A DNA stretch of 64,000 nt, from positions 1,426,001-1,490,000 of the forward strand of contig OZ220680.1 in NCBI GenBank assembly GCA_965116345.1, in the 5' to 3' direction. Position numbers and translations under genes: made by a program. This DNA comes from VXYL01 sp965116345. GTDB taxonomy: Bacteria > Pseudomonadota > Gammaproteobacteria > Pseudomonadales > Azotimanducaceae. Each line of letters opens with the position of its first letter. The stretch's first letter is position 1. The notes beneath the pieces are model-generated. The model saw only the letters and a list, made by a program, of their open reading frames with translations. It had not been told where the DNA came from and did no database searches. Below are positions 24,839-33,515 of the stretch, piece by piece.

Positions 24839-26202
24839 TGGCCGCCGCCGGCACCGGCGAATACGCTCCCGCCGACCGCCGTCCGGCCTTGTTGATCGTT
24901 AACGCTGAAATCGAAGGCGTCGCCAACCTGGATGTCCGTTGCCGCGACGGCAGGGTCGTCAACATCGATCGCCGTCTCGACGCCGCTGCCGGGGAGCACG
25001 TTGTGGATGCCCGCGGCGGTGCGCTGCTGCCAGGCCTCAACGACCACCACATCCACCTGTTCGCGCTGGCCGCCGCGCGCCGTTCCGTGAAGTGCGGGCC
25101 ACCCGATGTGACGACGTTCACCGAACTCGAGACGGCGTTGCAAGCCGCGCCGGGCGAAGACTGGATTCGGGGTGTCGGCTACCACGAGTCGGTCGCCGGC
25201 CTGCTCGACAGCCGATCGCTTGACGCGTTGCGCGGCGACCGTCCCGTGCGCATCCAGCACCGCTCGGGGAAGATGTGGTTCGTCAACTCGCCGGCGGCCA
25301 GGCGGCTGGGCATCGAAACGGCAAACGGGCAGTTGTTCAGGCTCGACGGGTTGTTGCGGGAGCGGCTCGCCGAAGACGAGGATCTCGTTGCGTCGGTCGA
25401 GGACGCGTCGCGTCTGCTTGCCGAGTACGGCATCACCGGCATCACCGACGCCACCTACACCAACGACAGGACCACCGAGGCCATCTATCGGCAATTCGAT
25501 CTTCGTCAACGGGTGAACCTGATGGGCGACGAAACGCTGCCGAGCGGCTCTTTGAAGATCATGCTGGACGATGCGGCGTTGCCCGATGTCGACCAGTTGC
25601 GGGAACAGATCGCCAAGGCCCACGCCCGCACGCGTCCCGTGGCGTTCCACTGTGTGACGCGTACCGAGTTGGTGTTCGCCTTGGCGGCACTGCGGGCCGC
25701 CGGCACACTACCGGGGGACCGTATCGAACACGCCGCCGTCACGGATGCGGCGACCATGGCGCTCTTGCAGGAAGTCTCGGGAGATGCCCGCGATGTCACG
25801 GTCGTCACGCAGCCGAACTTCATCGCCGAACGGGGCGATCAGTATCTGCGCGATGTACGCCCGAAAGACCATGCCAGCCTCTATCGGTGCAGGGGATTCC
25901 TCGAAGCCGGTATGCCCTTGGGCGGTGGTACGGACGCGCCCTACGGCGATCCCGATCCCTGGGCGGCCATGCAGGCCGCGGTCGAGCGCCGGACGCCGGA
26001 TGGACAGGTGGTCGGCGCAGCCGAAAAACTGACCCCGGAACAGGCGCTGGCCTTGTTTCTGGGACCACTGGACGACCCCGGAGGTGCCCCCCGAAGGGTG
26101 GTAATCGGCGCGGCAGCGGACTTTTGCGTGTTGACCCGACCCTGGAAAAGCGCTCGATCCGCGTTGACGGCGAATCTCGTTGCAGAGTGCGTCAAGGCTT
26201 AG
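24838..26202 (+). CDS. Amidohydrolase family 3 (YtcJ-like) protein
   Basis: 454 residues of the metal-dependent amidohydrolase superfamily. The metal motif HxH is in LPGLNDHHIHLFALA (about residue 66), a later histidine is in FHCVTRTE, and the catalytic aspartate is in GGTDAPYGDPDPWAAMQAA (about 363). No signal peptide is seen. Family members hydrolyse amide bonds of small molecules, but the substrate here is unknown. It is translationally coupled to the DUF2141 gene, an unusual pairing. Confidence 0.8.
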   Translation: MAAAGTGEYAPADRRPALLIVNAEIEGVANLDVRCRDGRVVNIDRRLDAAAGEHVVDARGGALLPGLNDHHIHLFALAAARRSVKCGPPDVTTFTELETALQAAPGEDWIRGVGYHESVAGLLDSRSLDALRGDRPVRIQHRSGKMWFVNSPAARRLGIETANGQLFRLDGLLRERLAEDEDLVASVEDASRLLAEYGITGITDATYTNDRTTEAIYRQFDLRQRVNLMGDETLPSGSLKIMLDDAALPDVDQLREQIAKAHARTRPVAFHCVTRTELVFALAALRAAGTLPGDRIEHAAVTDAATMALLQEVSGDARDVTVVTQPNFIAERGDQYLRDVRPKDHASLYRCRGFLEAGMPLGGGTDAPYGDPDPWAAMQAAVERRTPDGQVVGAAEKLTPEQALALFLGPLDDPGGAPRRVVIGAAADFCVLTRPWKSARSALTANLVAECVKA

Positions 26203-26223
26203 GCAATCCTAGGCTTGGCGGGC

Positions 26224-27459
26224 CTACCACTTCCAGTCCAGCATCAACCACAGCTTGGTGATGTCGCTGGCGTGTTCGTCGGCCGAGTACTGTGCCGTCT
26301 TGAACAGCAAGGACAGGTTGTCGCGGACCGGATAGGTGATGGCGAGACCCACCTCGGAGCCGTAGTCCGCACCGCCTTCGTCGGCCTGAAAATTGTGGAA
26401 GACACCGGTCACGGTGGCCCCGCCGACCTTGCCCGCGACGCTGAACCAGGCATCGCGGACGCCGGCGGCGGGGGTCGCGAGGAATCGGTCGGTCCAACCT
26501 TGGAACTTGTGCAGGGTGGCGACGGGCGTGCGGAATCCGGCCGCACCGTCATCGCTGCCGAGGACTTCCAGGGCTCCCGTCAGCGTGACCGCGCCGACGT
26601 CGGCGACGCCCTGCACCGCGTAGTAGAGCGCGTCGTAGGACATGGGGTTGTCGGCGTAGTCGCTCTGCCGGGCGAGCGTGGCGTTGACGGTCAACTGCTC
26701 GAACTTGCCCCGATAGTCGACGCCGTAGGTCGCGTTGGCGTTCGGCGGGCCGTTGGCGTTGGACAGGTCGAGGAGGTACGCGAAACCCGCCAGCGTGTGC
26801 CCTTCCGAGGGTGTCATCGAGGCGCGGAAGGCGTGCGAATTGCCGTACCAGTCCCCCGGCTGCGCACCGTCGCCGGGGCCGAAGATGCGGTTGATGTTGT
26901 GGATGTAGCTGTAGTCCAGGCCGACTTCGCCCGCCTTGCCCTGGATGCGGATGCCGTCGTAGGTCTGCTCGTTCTGGCGGTAGGCGACGCCGCCGAGGAC
27001 GCGCTGGCCGCCGTGGTTGATGCGTTGCCGGCCCAGCGTGACCGTGGTGTCGCCATTGGCGTACTTGACGAACGCCTGGTTGAGATCGAAACCGTCCGGA
27101 TCCGCGACGACGGGGTACTCGGTGCGCCCGTTGGTTGTGGAGTTGAAGTCCTCGATGCCGAGGATCAGCGAGTAGTCGGTCTCTATGCCGAACGTGAAGT
27201 TGTCGGTCTCGGCCGAATCCCACGTCAGTCGCGCCCGGGCCGTCGACGCCAACGCGTCCTCGACGAAGCCGTCCTGCGTCACCCTTTCGAAGCGATAGCG
27301 GAACCCCAGCGAGGTCTTGCCGTCGGCGACAGCCTGCTTCAAGTCCACCGCCGATGCCGACGGCCCAAAGGCCACCGACGTGGCCACCAAGGAAACGACC
27401 AAGCCCCATCTAGTCAAATGGCAACCCCGCCGGCCGTCGATCTTCGCAATCCTTGCCAT
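26224..27459 (-). CDS. Outer-membrane porin, alginate-export-like
   Basis: 411 residues. An N-terminal signal peptide ends near SASAVDL. The rest is alternating beta strands rich in tyrosine and glycine, with AFVKYANGDTTVTLGRQRIN and QTYDGIRIQGKAGEVGLDYS typical of Alginate_exp-type barrels. It ends in the aromatic strand KLWLMLDWKW, as expected for barrel assembly by the Bam complex. It is probably a channel for small anionic or hydrophobic solutes. It is monocistronic and converges on the amidohydrolase gene. Confidence 0.8.
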   Translation of the reverse strand: MARIAKIDGRRGCHLTRWGLVVSLVATSVAFGPSASAVDLKQAVADGKTSLGFRYRFERVTQDGFVEDALASTARARLTWDSAETDNFTFGIETDYSLILGIEDFNSTTNGRTEYPVVADPDGFDLNQAFVKYANGDTTVTLGRQRINHGGQRVLGGVAYRQNEQTYDGIRIQGKAGEVGLDYSYIHNINRIFGPGDGAQPGDWYGNSHAFRASMTPSEGHTLAGFAYLLDLSNANGPPNANATYGVDYRGKFEQLTVNATLARQSDYADNPMSYDALYYAVQGVADVGAVTLTGALEVLGSDDGAAGFRTPVATLHKFQGWTDRFLATPAAGVRDAWFSVAGKVGGATVTGVFHNFQADEGGADYGSEVGLAITYPVRDNLSLLFKTAQYSADEHASDITKLWLMLDWKW

Positions 27460-27657
27460 GTCCGACCCCGCTCCCGTTACGCGGCGTGATGCGTAATTCT
27501 AGCAGCCTGTCAGCCTTCGGCGCGCCAGCAGATTGTCGAATCCGCCGCGCAGACCTTGGAACGGCTCAAGAGAATGCAAAGCACTCTCCAACGCGCCCGC
27601 AGGGCGCGCGTTCGGAGCGCTATCATTTCGCCCCTTGGCGTTCGGAGAACAACAACA

Positions 27658-30075
27658 GTGCCATCGAAACGCGGCGCCTTGGACACCCTGCGGGTTCTGG
27701 ACCTGACCGACGAACGCGCCATCTACGGGGCCAAGATGCTCGCCGATCTGGGTGCCGAAGTGATTCGGCCCGAGCCGCCCGGCGGCGACCCCCTGCGCCG
27801 GCGAGGTCCCAAATGTGGGGATGCCTCTGCGGAAACCGGCGAGCAATCGCTGTGGTATGCGTTCTTCGCTTCGAGCCGCGGCCATGTCTCTCTCGATCCA
27901 CAAACACAGCGCGGACGCAAGCTGCTCCGACGCCTGGTGGACCGTGCGGACATTGTCCTTGCCTGCGCGGGAGGCTTCGGCGTGCACGCGGCCTGCCTCG
28001 ACGAGGCCCGAAACGAAAGGCCGGAACTCGTGGTGATCGAAATCTCGTCGTTCGGCCCCGACGGTCCGTGGCGGGACTACCTGGCGCCCGACCTGGTCGC
28101 CGGCGCGCTCGGTGGCGCCGTCGCCACTACGGGCGATGCCGATACGCCGCCGCTCAAGACCTTCGGCGAACTGAACTTCATCCTGTCCGGTACCTACGCG
28201 GCGATCGCGGCGCTGGCGGCGATCCACCGGGTACGCGACGGCGGCGCCGGTCAGCGCGTTCACGTCCCGGTGCACGAGTGCATCGCGTCGTGCCTGGAGC
28301 ACGTGTTCATGTGGTACTGGTACCACGACCGCATGCCCAACGCGGACGGACCAGTACTGGAACGGCGCGGCAGCCTGCACTGGTCCAACGCCTACGTGGT
28401 CATGCCGGCGAAGGGCGGCGCGATCATGGTTACGCCGACGCCGAGCTTCGACAACCAGCTCGTCTGGCTGATCGAGAAGGATGCCCAGGAAGACCTGCTC
28501 GACCCCAAGTATCAGGAACCCGAAAACCGCCGCGACTACATCCGCCGGTTCATGGAGGTGCTGCGCAACTGGGTCGCGACACGCGACGTGGAGGAGCTGT
28601 TCTTCGAGGCCCAGGATCACCACGCCCCCTACGGTTGGGTACTGTCGGTGGACAAGGTGGCCGAGAACCCGCAGCTGGAGGCCCGCGACTGGTGGGCGAC
28701 CTATGCCATCGGGGGCGGCGTTCGCGGACCCGGTGCGCCCTACCGTTTCAGCGACACGCCCTGGGCGCTGCATGAGCATGGCGATGTGGATGGGGACATC
28801 GACCCTTTGCCGGCGGACCCCGGAGCCGGCAGCGAGGCACCCAATGACAACGAGGGGATCGGAGGCGACCGTCCCCTCGCCGGTCTGCGCGTTCTCGACT
28901 TCACCCATGTCCTGGCAGGACCGTTCGCCACTCGCCTGCTCGCCGACATGGGCGCCGACGTCGTCAAGGTGAACTCCTCCTTACGAACAGGTCCGAACGC
29001 CCCGGACGGCGTGTACTACGTCAACTGGAACCGCAATAAGCGGGCACTCGCCCTCGACATGTCCCACGACGAAGGCCGTGCGATCTGCAAACGCCTGTGT
29101 GAGACCGCGGACGTGGTGATCGACAACTTCTCGGTGGGCGTGTTGGACCGCTGGGGCGTTGGCTACGAAGCGGTAAGCCCGTCGAACCCGAAGGTCGTCT
29201 ACGTGCAGATGTCCGGCATGGGCGACGGCGGCCCGTGGTCGAAGTTCGTCACCTACGCGCCGACGATCCACGCCCTCGCAGGCCTCACCCACCTGACCGG
29301 CGTTCCGGGCCGCGAGGACATCGGCATCGGGTTCTCGTACAACGACCACTGTGCCGGCCTGCACGGCGCGGTCGCCACCCTCGCGGCCCTGCAGGCCCGC
29401 CGCCGGACGGGACGCGGCCAGCGCATCGACCTGTCGCAGTTCGAGGTCGGTGCCGGTCTCGCCGGCCCGACCCTGCTCGACTACTTCGCCAACGGGCACG
29501 CGGCGCAACCCACGGGCAACCGCCTGCCCTACGATCTCGCCGCGCCCCACGGCTGCTATCCATGCGCTGCCGAGGCGGATACCGGCCTCGTGGCCGACGA
29601 GCGTTGGGTGGCGATCGCCTGCATGACCGACGACCAATGGCTGGCACTGCGCCGGGTCATGGGCGACCCAGCGTGGGCTGCCGATCCCGGACTCTCCTCG
29701 GTGGAGGGTCGCGTCGCGTTGTGCGACCTCGACGCCAGGATCGGTGATTGGACAAGCGGGCACACCGCGGTCGACGTGATGCAGCGCTGCCAGACCGCCG
29801 GCGTTCCCGCCGGCGTCGTCCAGACCGGGGCCGACCTGGCCGAGTCCGATCCCCAGCTTCGCCGGTCCCGCTTCCAAGCGGCGATCGCCGACCCGCATCC
29901 GGTCGCCGGCCAGACCTACGCGGACCGCCTGCCGCTATATTTCGAAGGCACCCCCTGCGACGAGTATCTGCGCACGCGCCGGGTCGGCGAAGACAACGCG
30001 GCCGTGCTCGCGGACTGGCTCGGGATGTCCGCAGCGGACGTCCGCCGCGCCGAGGACGACGGACACCTAGCGTAG
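27658..30075 (+). CDS. Tandem CaiB/BaiF CoA-transferase (two domains in one chain)
   Basis: 805 residues, about twice the family norm of 400. Domain 1 (about 8-390) begins LDTLRVLDLTDERAIYGAKM, then GAEVIRPEPPGGDPLRRRG. Domain 2 (about 405-800) begins LAGLRVLDFTHVLAGPFATR, then GADVVKVNSS. The domain 2 active-site region has GQRIDLSQFEVGAGL, with an aspartate at the usual place. Domain 1 has GQRVHVPVHECIASC, with H in place of that aspartate, so it may be inactive. The GTG at 27658 has GGAG about ten bases upstream. The stop TAG comes from the end of a GTAGGGGC element. Confidence 0.85.
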   Translation: MPSKRGALDTLRVLDLTDERAIYGAKMLADLGAEVIRPEPPGGDPLRRRGPKCGDASAETGEQSLWYAFFASSRGHVSLDPQTQRGRKLLRRLVDRADIVLACAGGFGVHAACLDEARNERPELVVIEISSFGPDGPWRDYLAPDLVAGALGGAVATTGDADTPPLKTFGELNFILSGTYAAIAALAAIHRVRDGGAGQRVHVPVHECIASCLEHVFMWYWYHDRMPNADGPVLERRGSLHWSNAYVVMPAKGGAIMVTPTPSFDNQLVWLIEKDAQEDLLDPKYQEPENRRDYIRRFMEVLRNWVATRDVEELFFEAQDHHAPYGWVLSVDKVAENPQLEARDWWATYAIGGGVRGPGAPYRFSDTPWALHEHGDVDGDIDPLPADPGAGSEAPNDNEGIGGDRPLAGLRVLDFTHVLAGPFATRLLADMGADVVKVNSSLRTGPNAPDGVYYVNWNRNKRALALDMSHDEGRAICKRLCETADVVIDNFSVGVLDRWGVGYEAVSPSNPKVVYVQMSGMGDGGPWSKFVTYAPTIHALAGLTHLTGVPGREDIGIGFSYNDHCAGLHGAVATLAALQARRRTGRGQRIDLSQFEVGAGLAGPTLLDYFANGHAAQPTGNRLPYDLAAPHGCYPCAAEADTGLVADERWVAIACMTDDQWLALRRVMGDPAWAADPGLSSVEGRVALCDLDARIGDWTSGHTAVDVMQRCQTAGVPAGVVQTGADLAESDPQLRRSRFQAAIADPHPVAGQTYADRLPLYFEGTPCDEYLRTRRVGEDNAAVLADWLGMSAADVRRAEDDGHLA

Positions 30076-30188
30076 GGGCGGGGCTTGTCCCCGCCCGTCT
30101 CGAGGCAGCCGAAGGGGTCGGGCAATGAAGTGCATTAGTGAAGACGGGCGACCACAACGCGCCCGCCAGGGCGCACGGTCGCCCCTAC
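30072..30188. repeat. Palindromic element with GTAGGGGC ends (copy 2)
   Basis: Begins GTAGGGGCGGGGC and ends GGTCGCCCCTAC. It includes the nested hairpin GCGCCC-CCAGGGCGC inside GGGCGACC/GGTCGCCC. Both ends supply TAG stop codons: the left end to the double CoA-transferase, the right end (read on the minus strand) to hicB. It fills the whole gap between these convergent genes. Confidence 0.75.
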
Positions 30189-30604
30189 GTCCGACGTACG
30201 GACACGAAGAGGCGCTTGCCCAACATCGCCATGGTCGCCTCGACCTGGTCGACGTGGGACCTATGGCGGAGATCGAGGAGGCGACGCACGGTCCCCTCCA
30301 CCGTCCCCAGCTGCTTGGCCAGCGCCACGTTCGACAGCTTGCGCCGGCGCATCTCGTCGTACAGAGCGACCTTGGCCGCGACGAGCAGCGGCGGCGGCAC
30401 GACGGGCCGGCCCAGCGAATTCGACGGTCGCGGGATGGCCCGGCGTTCCCTAACGTAGCCCGCCAGCGCCTCGACCAGGCATGCACCAGCGGCTTCCACC
30501 TCTTCGCCGTTGGCGCACTGGGTCAAGGCTTCCGGAAAATCGGGAAACGACACGTCGACACCGCGTCGGCGGTGCTTCGTGTCGATGGGGTAGGCAATCG
30601 TCAT
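30185..30604 (-). CDS. hicB: HicB-type antitoxin with HTH domain
   Basis: 139 residues, the length of E. coli HicB (138). The N-terminal HicB fold reads YPIDTKHRRRGVDVSFPDFP, then EALTQCANGEEVEAAGACLV. The C-terminal helix-turn-helix reads SNVALAKQLGTVEGTVRRLL, ending MAMLGKRLFVSV. It should bind and block a HicA mRNA interferase and repress its own operon. I see no hicA in the 175 bases upstream or downstream, so it is an orphan or its partner has decayed. The ATG at 30604 matches the family start; ATG 30661 would add 19 residues. Its TAG stop lies in a GTAGGGGC repeat end. Confidence 0.75.
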   Translation of the reverse strand: MTIAYPIDTKHRRRGVDVSFPDFPEALTQCANGEEVEAAGACLVEALAGYVRERRAIPRPSNSLGRPVVPPPLLVAAKVALYDEMRRRKLSNVALAKQLGTVEGTVRRLLDLRHRSHVDQVEATMAMLGKRLFVSVRRT

Positions 30605-30706
30605 GGCAGATTCCGCAGGTACCGTGATGTACGAGTTTGCCGTCACAGACGCGTCCGGCATGTGCGCCAGACGCTACCCGTCGTGTGCGATTGTGCGCTT
30701 TTTGGT

Positions 30707-30722
30707 GTGCGACATTTCGCAC
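30707..30722. promoter_or_regulatory. Possible HicB operator
   Basis: Inverted repeat GTGCGA-CATT-TCGCAC, about 105 bases upstream of the hicB start. Related half-sites (GTGTGCGA, TTGTGCGC) lie beside it. HicB proteins bind inverted repeats in their own promoters, so this is a plausible site, but there is no direct support. Confidence 0.35.
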
Positions 30723-30779
30723 TGATCGGTGCGCCAATCGACACAGTCGCGGTCGGCCCGGCGCGAGTTCCGAACATAC

Positions 30780-32060
30780 CTATCGCCAGAGGGCGTCGAG
30801 TTCCGCGAAGACTTCCGCGTCATGCTCGCCGAGCTTCGGCGCCGGACGGGAAATCGTCCACGGGCTCGACTTCAGCGCGTAGGGTGCGCCCGGGTAGACC
30901 ACCGTCAGGTCGAGGTGGTCGTGGCGCACCGGCACGTGGAAGCCCCGGGCCTTGAAGTGCGGGTCCTCGAACGCTTCCTCGGGCGCGTTGACGACGCCCA
31001 CGGCGAGCCCGACGCGCTGACAGCCGACGAAGAAATCCTGCGCCGAGACCCGTGAGGCGATCAGCTTCAAGGCGTCCCGGCCCGCTCCGAAGATGGCCGT
31101 GATCTCGTCGTCGCGACCAATCTTCGCGAGGTCGAAGGGACCCTGCCAACGCGCACCCATCTCTAGGAAGACGGCCTCGGGCAGTTCGGCGTCCAGACCG
31201 AGTTCCTTCAGCCACTTGTCCAACGCGGCGTACTCGTGCGGACGTCGCGGCGGTACGCCGGTGTTGACATAACGACCGTCGGCACAGCGTTGCTGCGTCT
31301 CCCGCGACGGCGTGACCGACGCGTGGCGGCCCGTCTGCCGCTGCACGGTCCTTTGTGCGACGAGCCAGGTGAACGTGGCGGCTTCAGTGGTGACGTTGTT
31401 GGTGGCGGTCATGCTGACGTCGACGAACTGACCCGTGCCGCCGGCGTCCCGGTGCAGCAGGGCCGTCAACACCGACAGGACGGCGAAGTGCGAAGCGGTG
31501 TGGTAGCCCTGCAGGGGACCGCGGATCGGCGGCAGGGAATGGTCGTCGTAGCCGCAACTCCACGGCGGCCCGGACGCGGCCATGATGGTGAGATCGGTGA
31601 ACGGGAGGTCGCTCTTGGGGTCGTTGCGTCCGTAGGGCGTAACCGCGACGTGTACGAGATCCGGCCGTGTGCGCTTCAGTTCAGGGTAGTCGACACCGAG
31701 CGCACCGAGCCGTTCGCGCGGTTCGGCCTCCAAAAGCACGTCGGCGCTGCCGATCAGGGCGCGAAACCGCTCGCGGCCCTGTTCCTCGTCGAGATCGATC
31801 ACGACGCCGCGCTTGCTGGTGTGGTAGTGCCACCAGTAGAGGCTCCGGTCCTCACCGGGTCGGTCGTCGACGAAGGGTGGATACCCACGTGAAGGGTCGC
31901 CTCCCGGCGGCTCGACCAGAATGACGTCGGCGCCCATGTCGCCGAGGAGCTTGCCCGCCAGGGCGATGGGTTCGCGGGCGAGTTCGACGACACGGATTCC
32001 GTCAAGTGCCCCGGGCGGGCTGGCCTGATCGTCGACCGTGTCCCCTTGTTCGGCGGTCAT
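30780..32060 (-). CDS. CaiB/BaiF class III CoA-transferase
   Basis: 426 residues. It moves CoA between carboxylic acids without a separate kinase step. The fold start is LDGIRVVELAREPIALAGKL, then GADVILVEPPGGDPSRGYPP. The active-site region is GTGQFVDVSMTATNNVT, with an aspartate at the family position. The acid acceptor is unknown. The ATG at 32060 overlaps the stop of the next CoA-transferase gene (ATGA), so the two are translated together, possibly as a heteromer. Confidence 0.85.
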   Translation of the reverse strand: MTAEQGDTVDDQASPPGALDGIRVVELAREPIALAGKLLGDMGADVILVEPPGGDPSRGYPPFVDDRPGEDRSLYWWHYHTSKRGVVIDLDEEQGRERFRALIGSADVLLEAEPRERLGALGVDYPELKRTRPDLVHVAVTPYGRNDPKSDLPFTDLTIMAASGPPWSCGYDDHSLPPIRGPLQGYHTASHFAVLSVLTALLHRDAGGTGQFVDVSMTATNNVTTEAATFTWLVAQRTVQRQTGRHASVTPSRETQQRCADGRYVNTGVPPRRPHEYAALDKWLKELGLDAELPEAVFLEMGARWQGPFDLAKIGRDDEITAIFGAGRDALKLIASRVSAQDFFVGCQRVGLAVGVVNAPEEAFEDPHFKARGFHVPVRHDHLDLTVVYPGAPYALKSSPWTISRPAPKLGEHDAEVFAELDALWR

Positions 32061-33292
32061 ACCACACCCTCCTCGTGCAGACTCGCCACCTCGTCGGCGG
32101 TGTAGCCGAGCAGATTCGTCAAGACCTGCTCGGTGTGCTCGCCGAGGCACGGTCCGCCACGGTCGATGTGCCAGTCCGTCGCCGAGAAGTGCACCGGCTG
32201 ACCGTCGACCCGCACGTCGCCCATCTCGGCATGGCGAACGCTGGGCCACAAGCCGCACGCGCCGGTGCTGGTGTCGAGGTCGATGCGCTCCTCCGGCTTC
32301 ATCACCGCTGCGACGGGCACGTCCGCATCCCGGAGTACCGACTCTACGTCGAACTTGCCACGTGCCGCCGTCCACGAACCCAGGTGTTCATCGAGGGCGT
32401 CCTGGGCCACGCACCGGGAGTCGGGGTCCGCGAACGTCGCATCCGCGCACCAGTCCTCGCCGACGACCGAGCACAGTCGCTCCCAGTCGTCCTGGTCGCG
32501 GCAGGCGATGGCCACCCAGTCGTCGTCCCCCCGGCAGGGATAGATACCGTGGGGCGCCATGGGCGGCCACTGGGAACGGTTCGCGTGGGGTGCCCCTTCG
32601 CGCCGGGTGGGGCGCCCATTGACCGTCCAGTCGAGGAGCGCCGGGCCGTGCAGCGACAGCGCCGACTCGGTGCATGCCAGGTCCACCCACTGACCTTCGC
32701 CCGTGCGTTGGCGATGGATGAGCGCCAGCAGGATGGCCATGGCCATGTAGTAGGCGCCGGTGTGATCCATGTACGAATAGCCCCAGCCGGCGGGTTCGCG
32801 ACCGGGCAGACCCGAGGTGAAGGTGAGACCCGAGACCGCCTGCACGATGGGACCCCAGGTCTTGAAGTCGCTGTAGGGACCGGTGTGGCCGAAACCGCAG
32901 TTCGACACGTAGACGATGTCCGGCTTGATCGTCTTCAGCCGCTCGTAGCCGAAACCCCAGCGCTCCAGGACGCCCTTGGCGAAGTTCTCGCAGACGACGT
33001 CGGAGACCTCGATCAACTGTTCGAGGATCCGCTTCGCCTTTTCCGTGCGCAGGTTCAGCGTGATGCCGAACTTGCCGGCATTGTGGTTGTTGAACGCCCC
33101 GCCCAGGTTGATGCCCCGCCTTTCGTCGACGAACGGCGGCGTGCCGCGCAGGATGTCCCAGCGTCCCTGGCGCACGGGGTCCTCGATGCGGATCACCTCC
33201 GCGCCGAACGACGCGAGCCACTTGGTCGCCCCGGCACCGGCGAGTTGGCCGGTGAAGTCGCAGATTCGAAACGACGACAGCGCGTCGGCCAT
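32057..33292 (-). CDS. CaiB/BaiF class III CoA-transferase
   Basis: 411 residues. It begins LSSFRICDFTGQLAGAGATK, then GAEVIRIEDPVRQGRWD. NHNAGKFGITLNLRTEKAK and GEGQWVDLACTESALSL (aspartate at the active-site position) are typical of this family. It is the first gene of a two-gene minus-strand operon with 30780-32060. The ATG at 33292 is the natural start; longer frames run through the upstream hairpin at 33341-33365. Both partners keep the active-site aspartate. Confidence 0.87.
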   Translation of the reverse strand: MADALSSFRICDFTGQLAGAGATKWLASFGAEVIRIEDPVRQGRWDILRGTPPFVDERRGINLGGAFNNHNAGKFGITLNLRTEKAKRILEQLIEVSDVVCENFAKGVLERWGFGYERLKTIKPDIVYVSNCGFGHTGPYSDFKTWGPIVQAVSGLTFTSGLPGREPAGWGYSYMDHTGAYYMAMAILLALIHRQRTGEGQWVDLACTESALSLHGPALLDWTVNGRPTRREGAPHANRSQWPPMAPHGIYPCRGDDDWVAIACRDQDDWERLCSVVGEDWCADATFADPDSRCVAQDALDEHLGSWTAARGKFDVESVLRDADVPVAAVMKPEERIDLDTSTGACGLWPSVRHAEMGDVRVDGQPVHFSATDWHIDRGGPCLGEHTEQVLTNLLGYTADEVASLHEEGVV

Positions 33293-33340
33293 GGAACCCC
33301 CGTTGGGAACGTCCTTGCAGCGTCCCGCCTTGTCACTCGT

Positions 33341-33365
33341 ACGGGACGCCCTTGTGGCGTCCCGT
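33341..33365. repeat. Hairpin upstream of the CoA-transferase operon
   Basis: Perfect ten-base arms ACGGGACGCC and GGCGTCCCGT around CTTGT, in the 223-base divergent gap between the CoA-transferase pair and the epimerase gene. A partial copy, GCGTCCCGCCTTGT, lies just to the left (near 33320). It could be a REP-type element or lie in a leader. I see nothing else in this gap. Confidence 0.6.
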
Positions 33366-33515
33366 GTCGAAAGCGTCCGAGTGTATTCGGTTCGACACCG
33401 TTTTTTCGCGTCCGGACGGGCGCGGCCCACCCCCGCCCACCCCTCGCCCACCACGACGTTTCGTGACTGCACCCGGGCAGGTTGCTACGATGGCCGTTTT
33501 TCAGCCGGACCCGCC

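Noticed and set aside
30605..30780. hicA upstream of hicB
   Set aside because: Frames in this stretch contain stops and lack the GSHHxF-type motif of HicA.
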